Source of the DNA: WHSV01 sp050694055
GTDB taxonomy: Bacteria > Actinomycetota > CADDZG01 > WHSQ01
Assembly (NCBI GenBank): GCA_050694055.1
Contig: JBOGWX010000095.1
Coordinates: 1 to 47,948 of the forward strand
Length of the DNA: 47,948 nt
Direction: 5' to 3'
This document shows, piece by piece, positions 9,311 to 16,853 of this stretch. The translations under genes and the position numbers were made by a program. The notes beneath the pieces are model-generated. The model searched no databases. It was given only the letters and a program-made list of their open reading frames with translations, and was not told the origin of the DNA. Positions within the stretch are counted from its first letter, which is position 1. Each line of letters opens with the position of its first letter.

Positions 9311-9990
9311 AGCCGATCGGGTCCTCGAGCCGGAAGTGTGATCGTGAAGGTGGCTCCGGTTGATGGCTCGCTCGCGACCGCCAAAGACGCGCCCTGCGCC
9401 TCGAGCACGCGGTACATCAGGACCAAGCCGAGGCCGAGGCCGGTGGGTGCCTTGTGACCTCGGGGGCCTGCTGCGCTAAAGATCCGGGGCAGATGCTCAG
9501 GATCTACGCCGGGGCCGTTGTCGCTCACCGCGACCTGGACGACGTCGTCCTTGACGTCCGCACTCACCGACACCGGTCCATCCGAGAACTTAAGGGCGTT
9601 CTCGATCAGGTTCTCGATGCCCCGTTCCAGGCGCTCCCGGTCCGTCCACGCGCTTAGTCCATCCGGCACGTCGACCTCGAGACGCTCGATACCGTCGTCC
9701 TGGAAGCGCTCGATCACCAGGTTGACGCACACCCCGAGGTTCACGGGTCCGAGCTGAAGCTCGAGCTGGCCCACCTCCGCGCGAGCCAGGTCCAGCACTT
9801 CGGTGACGATGCGGCTCATGCGCTCGGAGTCCGCGTGAATCGTCTCTATGAACTGCAGGCGTTGTTCGTCGGTAAACCGGTCCCATCGCTTGACCAGCGT
9901 CGCCGAGAACCCCTTTACGGAGGTCAACGGCGAGCGGAGCTCGTGCCCCGCGCCTGCTATCAGTTGGGCGAAACCTGCCTCATCGGTCAT
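9307..9990 (-). CDS. Sensorless histidine kinase in the pheST operon
   Basis: A soluble histidine kinase of about 227 residues with only a transmitter: the H-box GAGHELRSPLTSVKGF (His16), the N-box NLIENALKF, and the G-boxes SDNGPGVD and GLGLGLVL of the HATPase domain. No membrane segment, PAS or GAF domain precedes it. The ATG at 9990 is chosen because it starts just before the H-box; the frame continues upstream to 10122, but that part overlaps trmH and looks non-conserved. It overlaps pheS by 4 nt (GTGA) and starts 85 nt after trmH. Its partner regulator and signal are unknown; the CheY-like protein at 18353-18733 is one candidate in this window. An alternative is a phosphatase or an ATP-binding protein. 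Confidence 0.85.
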   Translation of the reverse strand: MTDEAGFAQLIAGAGHELRSPLTSVKGFSATLVKRWDRFTDEQRLQFIETIHADSERMSRIVTEVLDLARAEVGQLELQLGPVNLGVCVNLVIERFQDDGIERLEVDVPDGLSAWTDRERLERGIENLIENALKFSDGPVSVSADVKDDVVQVAVSDNGPGVDPEHLPRIFSAAGPRGHKAPTGLGLGLVLMYRVLEAQGASLAVASEPSTGATFTITLPARGPDRL

Positions 9991-10075
9991 CTGAGGGCCG
10001 AGAATAAACGGCTGCGTCGGCTCTCGTGCTCCCGTCGCACCCTCGAGGAGACGAGCCGGCCGCACCCGCTGCGAG

Positions 10076-10840
10076 TCAGCGGCGCTGGCGTGATGCTTCG
10101 AACAACAGGATCGATCCGGCAATGCCCACGTTGAGCGACTCGGCCGCCCCGGGCATCGGGATGCCGACCACCTCGTCGAGCAGTCCTCGGGCCGAGACGT
10201 CGATTCCCCACGACTCGTTACCCAGCACTAGGGCGACCGGGCGGGTGAGGTCGACCGCGTCTGGAGCAACCAAGGAACTCGCATCGGCGCCGACCAGAGT
10301 CAATCCCTTGCCCCCCAGAGTGGCCGCGACCTCGGCCATGGTCACCTCGGTGACGATGTCGACATGGAACAACAGGCCGGCGGTGGAACGCACGGTCTTG
10401 GGGTTGAACGGATCGACGGAACCCGAAGCGAAGACCACCGCAGAGGCACCCGCGGCAACGGCCGATCTCACCAGGGTTCCGGCGTTGCCGGGGTCACGCA
10501 CACCGGACAGCACGACGATGAGATCACCCGTCAGGTCGGCCAGCGGGGCCGTGCGAGTTCGAGCGACCGCAACCACCCCCTGAGGAGTCGTGGTGTCGGT
10601 CAACGAAGCAATCACCTGACCGGTTACCGGGACCGCGTCCCGGCGGATGAACCGTTCGGCGAACGGAGCATTGGCGTCCACGAAGAGATCCTGAACCACG
10701 CCGGCCGCGAGGGCCTCGGTAACGACAATGGGCCCCTCGACGAGAAATGCTCCGGCGCGCGACCTTTCGTTGCGCCGGAGCAGCTTGCGAGCCGCGAGGA
10801 CCCGCGGGTTCCTCAGTGAGGTGACCTCTTTGGTCGTCAG
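10076..10840 (-). CDS. TrmH/SpoU-family RNA 2'-O-methyltransferase, CTG start
   Basis: S-adenosylmethionine-dependent ribose methyltransferase of rRNA or tRNA. The SPOUT knot motifs are clear: VRDPGNAGTLVRSAVAAGA, VALVLGNESWGI and PMPGAAESLNVGIAGSILLFE. The N-terminal substrate-binding domain (SLRNPRVLAARKLLRR...FLVEGP) is also in frame but has no ATG, GTG or TTG before it. The only suitable codon is CTG at 10840, which overlaps the rplT stop as CTGA and lies a few bases after GAAGGCGAG. That gives 254 residues, normal for the family; starting at the in-frame GTG at 10699 would remove the conserved N-terminal domain. The position after infC-rpmI-rplT matches tsnR-like genes of other Actinomycetota. 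The target nucleotide is unknown. Confidence 0.85.
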   Translation of the reverse strand: MTTKEVTSLRNPRVLAARKLLRRNERSRAGAFLVEGPIVVTEALAAGVVQDLFVDANAPFAERFIRRDAVPVTGQVIASLTDTTTPQGVVAVARTRTAPLADLTGDLIVVLSGVRDPGNAGTLVRSAVAAGASAVVFASGSVDPFNPKTVRSTAGLLFHVDIVTEVTMAEVAATLGGKGLTLVGADASSLVAPDAVDLTRPVALVLGNESWGIDVSARGLLDEVVGIPMPGAAESLNVGIAGSILLFEASRQRR

Positions 10841-11211
10841 CTCGCCTTCTTGTCCTTGTCGACTGCGTTCTTGGCGAGGTCTACCAGGCCCTTGAACGCC
10901 TCGGGCTCGTTTACCGCCAACTCCGCAAGCATCTTGCGGTCGAGCTCGATCTCGGCGAGGCGCAGCCCGGCCATGAACCGGCTGTAGCTCATCCCGTTCA
11001 GGCGGGCCCCGGCGTTTATGCGCTGGATCCAGAGACGCCGAAAGTCACCCTTGCGGGCGCGCCGGTCACGATACGCGTAGGTGCCCGAGTGCAACACCTG
11101 CTCATGGGCTGCGCGCAGGTGCCTGCCTCGGGACGAGTAATAACCCTTGGCCTTCTTCAGTACCTTCCTGCGCTTGGCCCTGCTCTGGACGCTTGACTTG
11201 ACGCGTGGCAT
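10837..11211 (-). CDS. rplT: Ribosomal protein L20
   Basis: Binds 23S rRNA early in large-subunit assembly. The 124 residues match L20 throughout: the basic N-terminus (MPRVKSSVQSRAKRRKVLKKAKGYYSSRGR), WIQRINAGARLNGMSYSRF in the centre, and LDRKMLAELAVNEPEAF, followed by a short lysine-rich tail. Third gene of the infC-rpmI-rplT unit. GGAGG lies about 9 nt upstream of the ATG. Its TGA stop overlaps the CTG start proposed for the methyltransferase. Confidence 0.98.
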   Translation of the reverse strand: MPRVKSSVQSRAKRRKVLKKAKGYYSSRGRHLRAAHEQVLHSGTYAYRDRRARKGDFRRLWIQRINAGARLNGMSYSRFMAGLRLAEIELDRKMLAELAVNEPEAFKGLVDLAKNAVDKDKKAS

Positions 11212-11256
11212 GAATCTTTCCTCCTCGAAAGCTGCGTGGTCGTAATGGTGCTGCTA

Positions 11257-11454
11257 CTACTTGGCCAGCAGCCTGCGAATTCGCTGGCTGTCCGCTGGTG
11301 CAACCTCGGCGTCGGGCCTACTCAGACGGCGCTTGCGATTCGCGCTCTTCTTTCCAAGCATGTGGTTCAAGTTCGCTCGCCGGCGCCGCACCTTGCCCGT
11401 GCCGGTCACCTTGAAGCGCTTTGCCGCTCCTCGGTGCGATTTCATCTTTGGCAT
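11257..11454 (-). CDS. rpmI: Ribosomal protein L35
   Basis: Small 65-residue basic protein of the large subunit. It starts MPKMKSHRGAAKRFKVTGTG and continues with HMLGKKSANRKRRLS, both typical of L35. It lies 4 nt after infC and 45 nt before rplT in the usual order. Confidence 0.98.
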   Translation of the reverse strand: MPKMKSHRGAAKRFKVTGTGKVRRRRANLNHMLGKKSANRKRRLSRPDAEVAPADSQRIRRLLAK

Positions 11455-11458
11455 CCGG

Positions 11459-12130
11459 TCAGCCTCCCTCTGCTCTCGTCACCTTGATCGGCCGGGACGG
11501 CTTATCGACTGCCTCCTCGGCCGGAGCGGCCTCCTGCTTCTGCTCTGCTTTCTGGGGCCGGCCCTGGTTGCTTCGCTTCGTTCTCGATGGTTGCTGCTGA
11601 GGCTTGCTTGCGACGTTGTCCTTATGAGGCGACAGGACCATAGTCATGTTCCGACCGTCCAGTTTTGGCGGAGTGTCCACCTTCGCGATATCTGCTACCT
11701 CTTCGGCAAGCCGGTCGAGCAGCCGCTGGCCCAACTCCGGGTGCACCGTCTCGCGCCCTCGGAACATGATCGTCATCTTGACCTTTGCTCCCTGCTGCAG
11801 GAAACGGACCACATGGCCCTTCTTGGTCTCGTAGTCATGCGTGTCGATCTTCGGCCGCATCTTCATTTCCTTTACGACCACGAGCGACTGCTTCTTTCTT
11901 GCTTCCTTCTTTCGGACCGCTTGTTCGTACTTGTACTTGCCGTAGTCCATGATCCGGCAGACCGGCGGATCCGCCTGAGGCGCCACCTCGACGAGATCGA
12001 GATCTTGCTCCTGGGCCATCGCGAGTGCAGCCCTGGTCTCGAGGATCCCTATCTGAGACCCATCCGACCCCACGACGCGCACCCGTGGAATCCGGATGCG
12101 GTCGTTAACCCTCAACTCCTGCTGTGCGAT
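11459..12130 (-). CDS. infC: Translation initiation factor IF-3, AUC start
   Basis: Keeps ribosomal subunits apart and checks the start codon. The N-domain begins QQELRVNDRIRIPRVRV, the linker region is lysine-rich (YEQAVRKKEARKKQS), and the C-domain (KEMKMRPKIDTHDYETKKGHV...) runs to about residue 170. A tail of about 45 residues rich in Gln, Lys, Ala and Glu extends beyond the usual C-terminus. The start is taken as ATC at 12130 because GGAAGGAG lies 7 nt before it and the family begins there. The upstream in-frame GTG at 12166 has no ribosome-binding site. Rare AUU/AUC starts are known for infC in other bacteria and serve autoregulation. The protein would have 223 residues. Confidence 0.93.
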   Translation of the reverse strand: MAQQELRVNDRIRIPRVRVVGSDGSQIGILETRAALAMAQEQDLDLVEVAPQADPPVCRIMDYGKYKYEQAVRKKEARKKQSLVVVKEMKMRPKIDTHDYETKKGHVVRFLQQGAKVKMTIMFRGRETVHPELGQRLLDRLAEEVADIAKVDTPPKLDGRNMTMVLSPHKDNVASKPQQQPSRTKRSNQGRPQKAEQKQEAAPAEEAVDKPSRPIKVTRAEGG

Positions 12131-12358
12131 ACGAAGACTCCTTCCGTCTTTCTCTGGCCTTCCCACGCACTTTCGGACGCGAAAAAGGCCGGCGACCCCA
12201 AGAAGGAGGGCGTCACCAGCCCCAAGACGACTCCGGCCGCGAACACGATGGCCTCGTATCCTCTCGCCGGGCCGTTTCCCGACCCCCTCGACTCGATCAT
12301 GCCCGCACCGGGTGCTTCGACGTTCCGCCGGGAGGTGAGGGGTAGTTTGGACCCCTTC

Positions 12359-12411
12359 TTGGCGATTCCTGCTGCGTGAGAGTATAAAGCCCCACCATGG
12401 ACGACGAACAA
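12359..12411. promoter_or_regulatory. Overlapping divergent promoters of infC and the DUF1844-like gene
   Basis: On the plus strand TTGGCG (12359-12364) and TATAAA (12383-12388) are 18 nt apart, with the ATG of the plus-strand gene only 8 nt beyond the -10 and no Shine-Dalgarno, suggesting a leaderless message. On the minus strand TATACT (12386-12381) uses the same bases, with a TTGTTC-like -35 at 12411-12406. The minus-strand start would give infC a leader of roughly 240 nt (12131-12374), in which I see no recognised riboswitch. Confidence 0.55.
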
Positions 12412-13038
12412 GGTCACGAAGAGGAACAACAGCAGCCTCGTAAGATCCGCGTGGTCGACAGGCGCATCTCGTCGCGCAGGTCCCCTCCCTCCGGCGGTCC
12501 GGCCGAGCCCACCCCGCGGTCCGACGGTCCGGCCGAGCCCAGCCCGCGATCCGGCGGTCCGGCCGAGCCCAGCCCGCGGTCCGAGGAGGCGGCCACCGTC
12601 ACTCCGCTGAGGCCCCCGCCCCCGGCACCGGCCGTCGAGGATCACCCTTCCGGCGCCACTGCCGGATCCGTTCCCCCTCCCAGCGGTCCCGGACCGGCCG
12701 CGCCGCCTCAACCTCCACCTCAATCGGCGGGCGCAAGCGAAGGCGTCTGGACGCCGGAGCAGGAGGATGAGGCTCGGAAGATGGCCGAGGAGATGGCCCA
12801 GATCCCGAGCCTAGAATGGGTCGTCAATGTCGCGGTGACGCTGGCCAACGCGGCGGGGACCAAGCTCAACGCCGGGCTCATCGAGGATGCGAGCCTGGCG
12901 ATCGACGCTCTGACGGCGATCGTGGAGAAGGTGGGGCCACGGCTGGGCGACGCCGAGTCGCCGCTGCGCCAGACGCTGGCGCAGTTGCAGATGGCGTACG
13001 CCCAGACTGCGTCGAAGCCGCCCGGTCCCCGGCCCTGA
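12397..13038 (+). CDS. DUF1844-like protein with proline-rich repeat N-terminus
   Basis: A 213-residue protein in two parts. Residues 1-115 are disordered: acidic at the start, then three copies of a ten-residue Gly-Pro-Ala-Glu-Pro unit (about 34-63), then Pro/Ala-rich. Residues 116-205 form a helical domain (EDEARKMAEEMAQIPSLEWVVNVAVTLANAAG...DASLAIDALTAIVEKVGPRL...LAQLQMAYAQTA) that resembles the DUF1844 domain, whose members often lie next to infC in Actinomycetota. The function of that family is not known. The gene is divergent from infC and ends at a bidirectional terminator shared with the cold-shock gene. Confidence 0.8.
   Translation: MDDEQGHEEEQQQPRKIRVVDRRISSRRSPPSGGPAEPTPRSDGPAEPSPRSGGPAEPSPRSEEAATVTPLRPPPPAPAVEDHPSGATAGSVPPPSGPGPAAPPQPPPQSAGASEGVWTPEQEDEARKMAEEMAQIPSLEWVVNVAVTLANAAGTKLNAGLIEDASLAIDALTAIVEKVGPRLGDAESPLRQTLAQLQMAYAQTASKPPGPRP
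12496..12585 (+). repeat. Three 30-bp tandem repeats within the DUF1844-like gene
   Basis: Units at 12496-12525, 12526-12555 and 12556-12585 each begin GGTCCGGCCGAGCCCA and differ at only a few positions. They keep frame and encode Gly-Pro-Ala-Glu-Pro-(Thr/Ser)-Pro-Arg-Ser plus one variable residue. Likely to vary in copy number between strains. Confidence 0.9.
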
Positions 13039-13048
13039 CCCCCGATCA

Positions 13049-13078
13049 AAAAGGCCCCCGGAAACTCGGGGGCCTTTT
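13049..13078. terminator. Bidirectional intrinsic terminator
   Basis: GGCCCCCG (13053-13060), loop GAAACT, CGGGGGCC (13067-13074), flanked by AAAA before and TTTT after. It therefore has a U-tract in both directions and serves the DUF1844-like gene (plus) and the cold-shock gene (minus), whose stops are 10 and 16 nt away. Confidence 0.93.
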
Positions 13079-13093
13079 GGTTTGCAGGTCTGG

Positions 13094-13300
13094 TTAGGCG
13101 CCTGCGGGGCGGACGTTGGAGGCCTGCTTGCCCTTGGGACCCTCGGTCACCTCGAACTCAACGGCCATGCCTTCGTCCAGGGACTTGTAGCCGTCCATCT
13201 CGATCGCCGAGAAGTGGACGAAAACGTCCTCCCCGTCGGACTGGGAGATAAAGCCGAAGCCCTTCTCGTTGCTGAACCACTTCACCGTGCCTTGTGCCAC
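13094..13300 (-). CDS. Cold-shock protein (CspA family)
   Basis: A 68-residue single OB-fold nucleic-acid chaperone. It starts AQGTVKWFSNEKGFGFI after the initiator and has RNP1 (KGFGFI) and RNP2 (VFVHFS); the tail is EVTEGPKGKQASNVRPAGA. The start is the GTG at 13300, preceded by AAAGGAAG 7 nt upstream; the longer open frame beyond it is not conserved. Monocistronic: hisG ends 274 nt upstream and a strong terminator follows. Confidence 0.96.
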   Translation of the reverse strand: MAQGTVKWFSNEKGFGFISQSDGEDVFVHFSAIEMDGYKSLDEGMAVEFEVTEGPKGKQASNVRPAGA

Positions 13301-13574
13301 GTACGCACTTCCTTTCGATGCTTCGAGGAGCGCGAGCCGCGGCGCGCCCTCCCCCTTTCGAACTACCGCGAAAAGGTAGCACAAACGACCGTTGGGTGGC
13401 GCATGTTTCGGCAGGCAGCCCACGGTTATCCGCCCAGGTAGGGCCGGGGCATAGCGAGACCCGGCGATCGAGCACACACGGCCGCTTGCAGGGCGTCGTT
13501 GTTCAGCAGAGCAGCACCGGCTTCCAGAGTCCTGCGGCGGTGTGTGACCCGTTGGACCGCTCGCAGCGCTCGTC
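13301..13574 (-). promoter_or_regulatory. Upstream region of the cold-shock gene
   Basis: The 274 nt between hisG and the cold-shock gene contain no credible ORF and no clear hisG terminator. A TACCTT hexamer at about 13379-13374 could be a -10, but no good -35 accompanies it. Long 5' leaders are usual for csp genes; I see no defined element here beyond GC-rich potential hairpins. Confidence 0.35.
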
Positions 13575-14450
13575 CTAAGGGACGATCTTGGCGATCGGCA
13601 TCTCGACTATGTCCTCGGCCCCCAGAGACTTGAGGCGAGGGATGAGAACGTTGATCGTGTTCTTGGGGACGACGGTCTCGACCGCGAAGTAGCCGGTGTC
13701 CGCAAGATGGCTGACGGTTGGAGAGCGCATCGCCGGAAGTAGTTCCAGGACTGCGTCGAGATGGTCGGATCGTACGTTCAGCTTCACCAGCACCCTCCCC
13801 CTTGCGTCCACCGTGCCCTTGAGCAGAATCGTCAGCTCGTCGATTGCCTGGCGCTTGGCCGGGTCTGCGAACGAGCGCCGGTTCGCGATCAGGTGGGTGT
13901 GAGACTCGAGAAGGGTGTCGATAATGACCATCCCGTTGCGTCGCAGGGTGGCGCCCGTCTCGGTCAGATCCACGATCGCGTCGACGATCTCGGGAACCTT
14001 GGCCTCCGTCGCTCCGTAGGACAGGAAGATTCGCACCGGTATGCCGAGCTCGTCGAAGTAGGACTTGGTGAGGTTGGGCAACTCGGTAGAGACGCGCGAC
14101 TCCGGCTTGATCTGTTGGGGTTCGGTAATGCCCGACTCCTCCGGCACGGCCAGCACGATCTTGATGGGGCGATCCGTCTGCTTCGAGTACCTGAGCGGCG
14201 CGACCTTGATCACGTCCGACGCGGTCTCGGCTATCCAGTCCTCGCCGGTGATGCCGATGTCGAAGAAGCCGTCTTCGACATAGGTTGGTATCTCCTGGGG
14301 ACGAAGTATCGCCACCGAGTCGATGCGCGGATCTTCGATCGAGCCCCTGTACTCGCGCTCACTGGCGCGGGTCACCTTCAGGTCGGCGTCCTCGAGCAAC
14401 TGGAAGGTCGCCCGCTCCAGCGAACCCTTGGGAATGACGAATTTCAGCAT
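13575..14450 (-). CDS. hisG: ATP phosphoribosyltransferase (long form)
   Basis: First step of histidine synthesis: condenses ATP with PRPP. The 291 residues comprise the two catalytic domains (starting MLKFVIPKGSLERATFQLLEDA; GITGEDWIAE; IVDLTETGATLRRNGM near the PRPP site) and a C-terminal ACT-like HisG_C regulatory domain (about 215-291). This is therefore the hexameric, histidine-inhibited form that does not need HisZ. It lies 18 nt behind ribH and is probably the last gene of the riboflavin operon. No hisE or other his gene is adjacent. Confidence 0.97.
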   Translation of the reverse strand: MLKFVIPKGSLERATFQLLEDADLKVTRASEREYRGSIEDPRIDSVAILRPQEIPTYVEDGFFDIGITGEDWIAETASDVIKVAPLRYSKQTDRPIKIVLAVPEESGITEPQQIKPESRVSTELPNLTKSYFDELGIPVRIFLSYGATEAKVPEIVDAIVDLTETGATLRRNGMVIIDTLLESHTHLIANRRSFADPAKRQAIDELTILLKGTVDARGRVLVKLNVRSDHLDAVLELLPAMRSPTVSHLADTGYFAVETVVPKNTINVLIPRLKSLGAEDIVEMPIAKIVP

Positions 14451-14468
14451 CGGCGAAGCATACGGGGC

Positions 14469-14951
14469 CTACACGTCTGTCTGAGGCTTGGGCAGCGACG
14501 CGCACAGATTCGCCATCTCGATCGCAGTGACCGCAGCCTCGTAACCCTTGTTGCCCATCTTGCCGCCGGCTCGGTCGGCCGCCTGTTCGGTAGTCTCGGT
14601 GGTAAGCACTCCGAACGCAATCGGAACGCCGGTCGTGACCGCTGCGTTGGCAACGGCTCCGGCGACCGGCCCCGCGACGTAATCGAAGTGAGCCGTCTCG
14701 CCGCGAATGACGACTCCCAGCGTCACGATAGCGTCGACTTCTCCCGAAGTCGCAAGGCGCCGGGCCACCGCCGGGATCTCGAACGCCCCCGGTACCCAGG
14801 TGAGCGACACATCTTCATCGGCCACTCCGTGTTGCGACAGCGCATGCAGCGCCCCCTCGACCAGGCGTTTCGAGATGGTCTCGTTGAAACGACTCGCGAC
14901 GACCGCGATCCTGAGGCGCTTGCCGTCGAGCGCTCCCTCAAAGGTCTGCAC
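14469..14951 (-). CDS. ribH: 6,7-dimethyl-8-ribityllumazine synthase
   Basis: Penultimate step of riboflavin synthesis: joins the dihydroxybutanone phosphate and the pyrimidine to make lumazine. The 160 residues contain IAVVASRFNETISKRLVEGA, the WVPGAFEIPAVARRLA loop and IRGETAHFDYV, which holds the active-site His. The first 14 nt overlap the end of ribBA, so translation is probably coupled. Confidence 0.98.
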   Translation of the reverse strand: MQTFEGALDGKRLRIAVVASRFNETISKRLVEGALHALSQHGVADEDVSLTWVPGAFEIPAVARRLATSGEVDAIVTLGVVIRGETAHFDYVAGPVAGAVANAAVTTGVPIAFGVLTTETTEQAADRAGGKMGNKGYEAAVTAIEMANLCASLPKPQTDV

Positions 14952-16194
14952 TGGACTTTCCCTCCCTTGCTTCTTGACTGCTCGCTTCGGCCCCTATGGT
15001 TTCGAGAAGGTGCCCGAGCTTTTCCCTCTTGGTCGTGAGGTAGCGAATGTTCTCCTCCGTCGGTGCGCTCTCCAGGGGCACTCGCTCGACGATCTTCAGT
15101 CCGTAACCTTCGAGCCCGGCGCGCTTGGTCGGGTTGTTGGTGAGCAGGCGCATGGTGGAGACTCCGAGGTCGACGAGGATCTGGGCACCGACCCCATAGT
15201 CCCGAGAGTCGGGCGCGAAACCGAGTTCGACGTTCGCCTCTACCGTGTCGAGCCCTCCGTCTTGCAGTGCATAGGCTTCGAGTTTGTGTCTCAGGCCGAT
15301 ACCTCGTCCCTCGTGGCCTCGGACGTAGACCACTACCCCCTCACCCTCTTGGTCGATACGTCGCATGGCGTCGTGCAACTGCATCCCGCAGTCGCAACGA
15401 ACGCTTCCGAGCACGTCACCGGTGAAGCACTCCGAGTGCACCCTTACGAGGACGTTCTCTTTGCCGGCGACCTCGCCCTTGACCAAAGCGACGTGTGTCC
15501 TGCCGTCGTCACTTTCGTAGGCCACCGTCGTGAACTCTCCAAAAGCGGTGGGGATCCGGGCCTTGGTCTGACGGGTGACCAGTTGCTCGGTGGTACGCCG
15601 GTATCGAATGAGGTCCGCGATCGAGATGATGAGCAGACCGTGCTGCTCTGCAAAGACTTCCAGATCGGTCATGCGCGACATCGTTCCGTCCTCGTTGACT
15701 ATCTCGCACAGGACGCCCCCGGGATAGAGGCCCGCGAGCTTCGCCAGATCGACGGAGGCCTCGGTATGACCGGCTCGCCGCAGGACACCACCCGGCGTGT
15801 AGCGCAGCGGAAAGATGTGCCCCGGGCGGGCGAGGTCCCGAGGCCGGGTGGCCGGGTCGATGAGGGCGCAGATCGTGCGCGCTCGATCACCAGCCGAGAT
15901 CCCGGTGGTCGTTCCCTTCGCCGCGTCCACGCTGATCGTGAAGGCGGTTCCCAGCGCGTCGGTGTGGTTGGGAGCCATCAACGGGAGATTGAGTTCGTCC
16001 AACCTCTCGGATTCGAGTGGCACGCAGATGATGCCCGAGCAATGGCGCACCATGAAGGTGACCATCTCCGGCGTGGCCTTCTCGGCTGCGAAGATCAAGT
16101 CCCCCTCGTTCTCACGGTCCTCGTCGTCTACCACGATGACCATGTTGCCGTTGCGGATCTCTTCGATCGCATCGTCGATTCGTGCCAGTGGCAT
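14938..16194 (-). CDS. ribBA: Bifunctional DHBP synthase / GTP cyclohydrolase II
   Basis: Supplies both precursors of lumazine. The N-terminal half (about 1-205) is 3,4-dihydroxy-2-butanone 4-phosphate synthase with the acidic DDEDRENEGDL loop and the HIFPLRYTPGGVLRRAGHTEA substrate loop. The C-terminal half is GTP cyclohydrolase II with the zinc motif GDVLGSVRCDCGMQLHDAM. Both halves keep their metal ligands, so both activities are expected. It lies 17 nt after ribE and overlaps ribH by 14 nt. Total 418 residues, usual for the fusion. Confidence 0.97.
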   Translation of the reverse strand: MPLARIDDAIEEIRNGNMVIVVDDEDRENEGDLIFAAEKATPEMVTFMVRHCSGIICVPLESERLDELNLPLMAPNHTDALGTAFTISVDAAKGTTTGISAGDRARTICALIDPATRPRDLARPGHIFPLRYTPGGVLRRAGHTEASVDLAKLAGLYPGGVLCEIVNEDGTMSRMTDLEVFAEQHGLLIISIADLIRYRRTTEQLVTRQTKARIPTAFGEFTTVAYESDDGRTHVALVKGEVAGKENVLVRVHSECFTGDVLGSVRCDCGMQLHDAMRRIDQEGEGVVVYVRGHEGRGIGLRHKLEAYALQDGGLDTVEANVELGFAPDSRDYGVGAQILVDLGVSTMRLLTNNPTKRAGLEGYGLKIVERVPLESAPTEENIRYLTTKREKLGHLLETIGAEASSQEAREGKSSADL

Positions 16195-16211
16195 TGAGGG
16201 TTCCTTTCTGG

Positions 16212-16853
16212 TCAGCGGGAGTCGCGTCCCTCGCGGGTGGTGCCGAGAGACGGCCCTCGCCCGTTGACTGCAGTCGTGAATCTTTCGACGTACTTGGCGA
16301 TGAGGTCGAGCTCGATGTTGACCACCGAGCCGACGGAGAGTTCTCCGAGCGTGGTGACCTCGAGGGTGTGAGGGATGAGCGCGACCTGAAAGGACGTGCG
16401 TCCCACCTCGACAACCGTCAGCGACACACCGTCGATCGCCACCGAGCCCTTGGGCACCAGGTAACGCAGAGCATTCTCCGGCGGCGCGAACCAGATACGG
16501 CGAGCTCCGTCGAGGTCTTCGATCCGGACGACCGAGGCCCTGACATCGATATGGCCCTGCACCATGTGTCCGCCTATACGGTCCGAGAAGCGGGCGGCGG
16601 GCTCGAGGTTGACCCTGCTCCCCTTGGCAAGCGAGCCGAGGGTCGTAACGGTCAGGGTCTCGTCCATGGCTTGGGTGAAAAATGTCTTACGCGTCGTGCG
16701 AATCGCCGTGAGACACACCCCGTTGACCGACACGGAGTCACCGACTTCGACATCACGAGCCAGCTTGCCGGCTTCGATCTCGAGATCCAAGCTCCCGGCC
16801 CGGTTGCGCGCACGCTTCACCGTTCCCAAGCTCGTCACGATTCCGGTGAACAC
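16212..16853 (-). CDS. ribE: Riboflavin synthase alpha chain
   Basis: Last step: dismutes two lumazines into riboflavin. The 213 residues show two lumazine-binding barrels, the first opening MFTGIVTSLGTV with DSVSVNGVCLT, the second with GHMVQGHID and GSVAIDGVSLTV. The start is the GTG at 16853. No Shine-Dalgarno is present apart from bases within the palindrome at 16857-16913, which now separates the gene from ribD. Without that element and one TTA copy, the GTG would follow the ribD TAA directly. Confidence 0.97.
   Translation of the reverse strand: MFTGIVTSLGTVKRARNRAGSLDLEIEAGKLARDVEVGDSVSVNGVCLTAIRTTRKTFFTQAMDETLTVTTLGSLAKGSRVNLEPAARFSDRIGGHMVQGHIDVRASVVRIEDLDGARRIWFAPPENALRYLVPKGSVAIDGVSLTVVEVGRTSFQVALIPHTLEVTTLGELSVGSVVNIELDLIAKYVERFTTAVNGRGPSLGTTREGRDSR

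Noticed and set aside
12112..12300. A 62-codon minus-strand frame with a hydrophobic segment upstream of infC, ending just inside infC
   Set aside because: No Shine-Dalgarno and no recognisable family; it covers the infC ribosome-binding site in another frame. A leader peptide is not excluded but I cannot support it.
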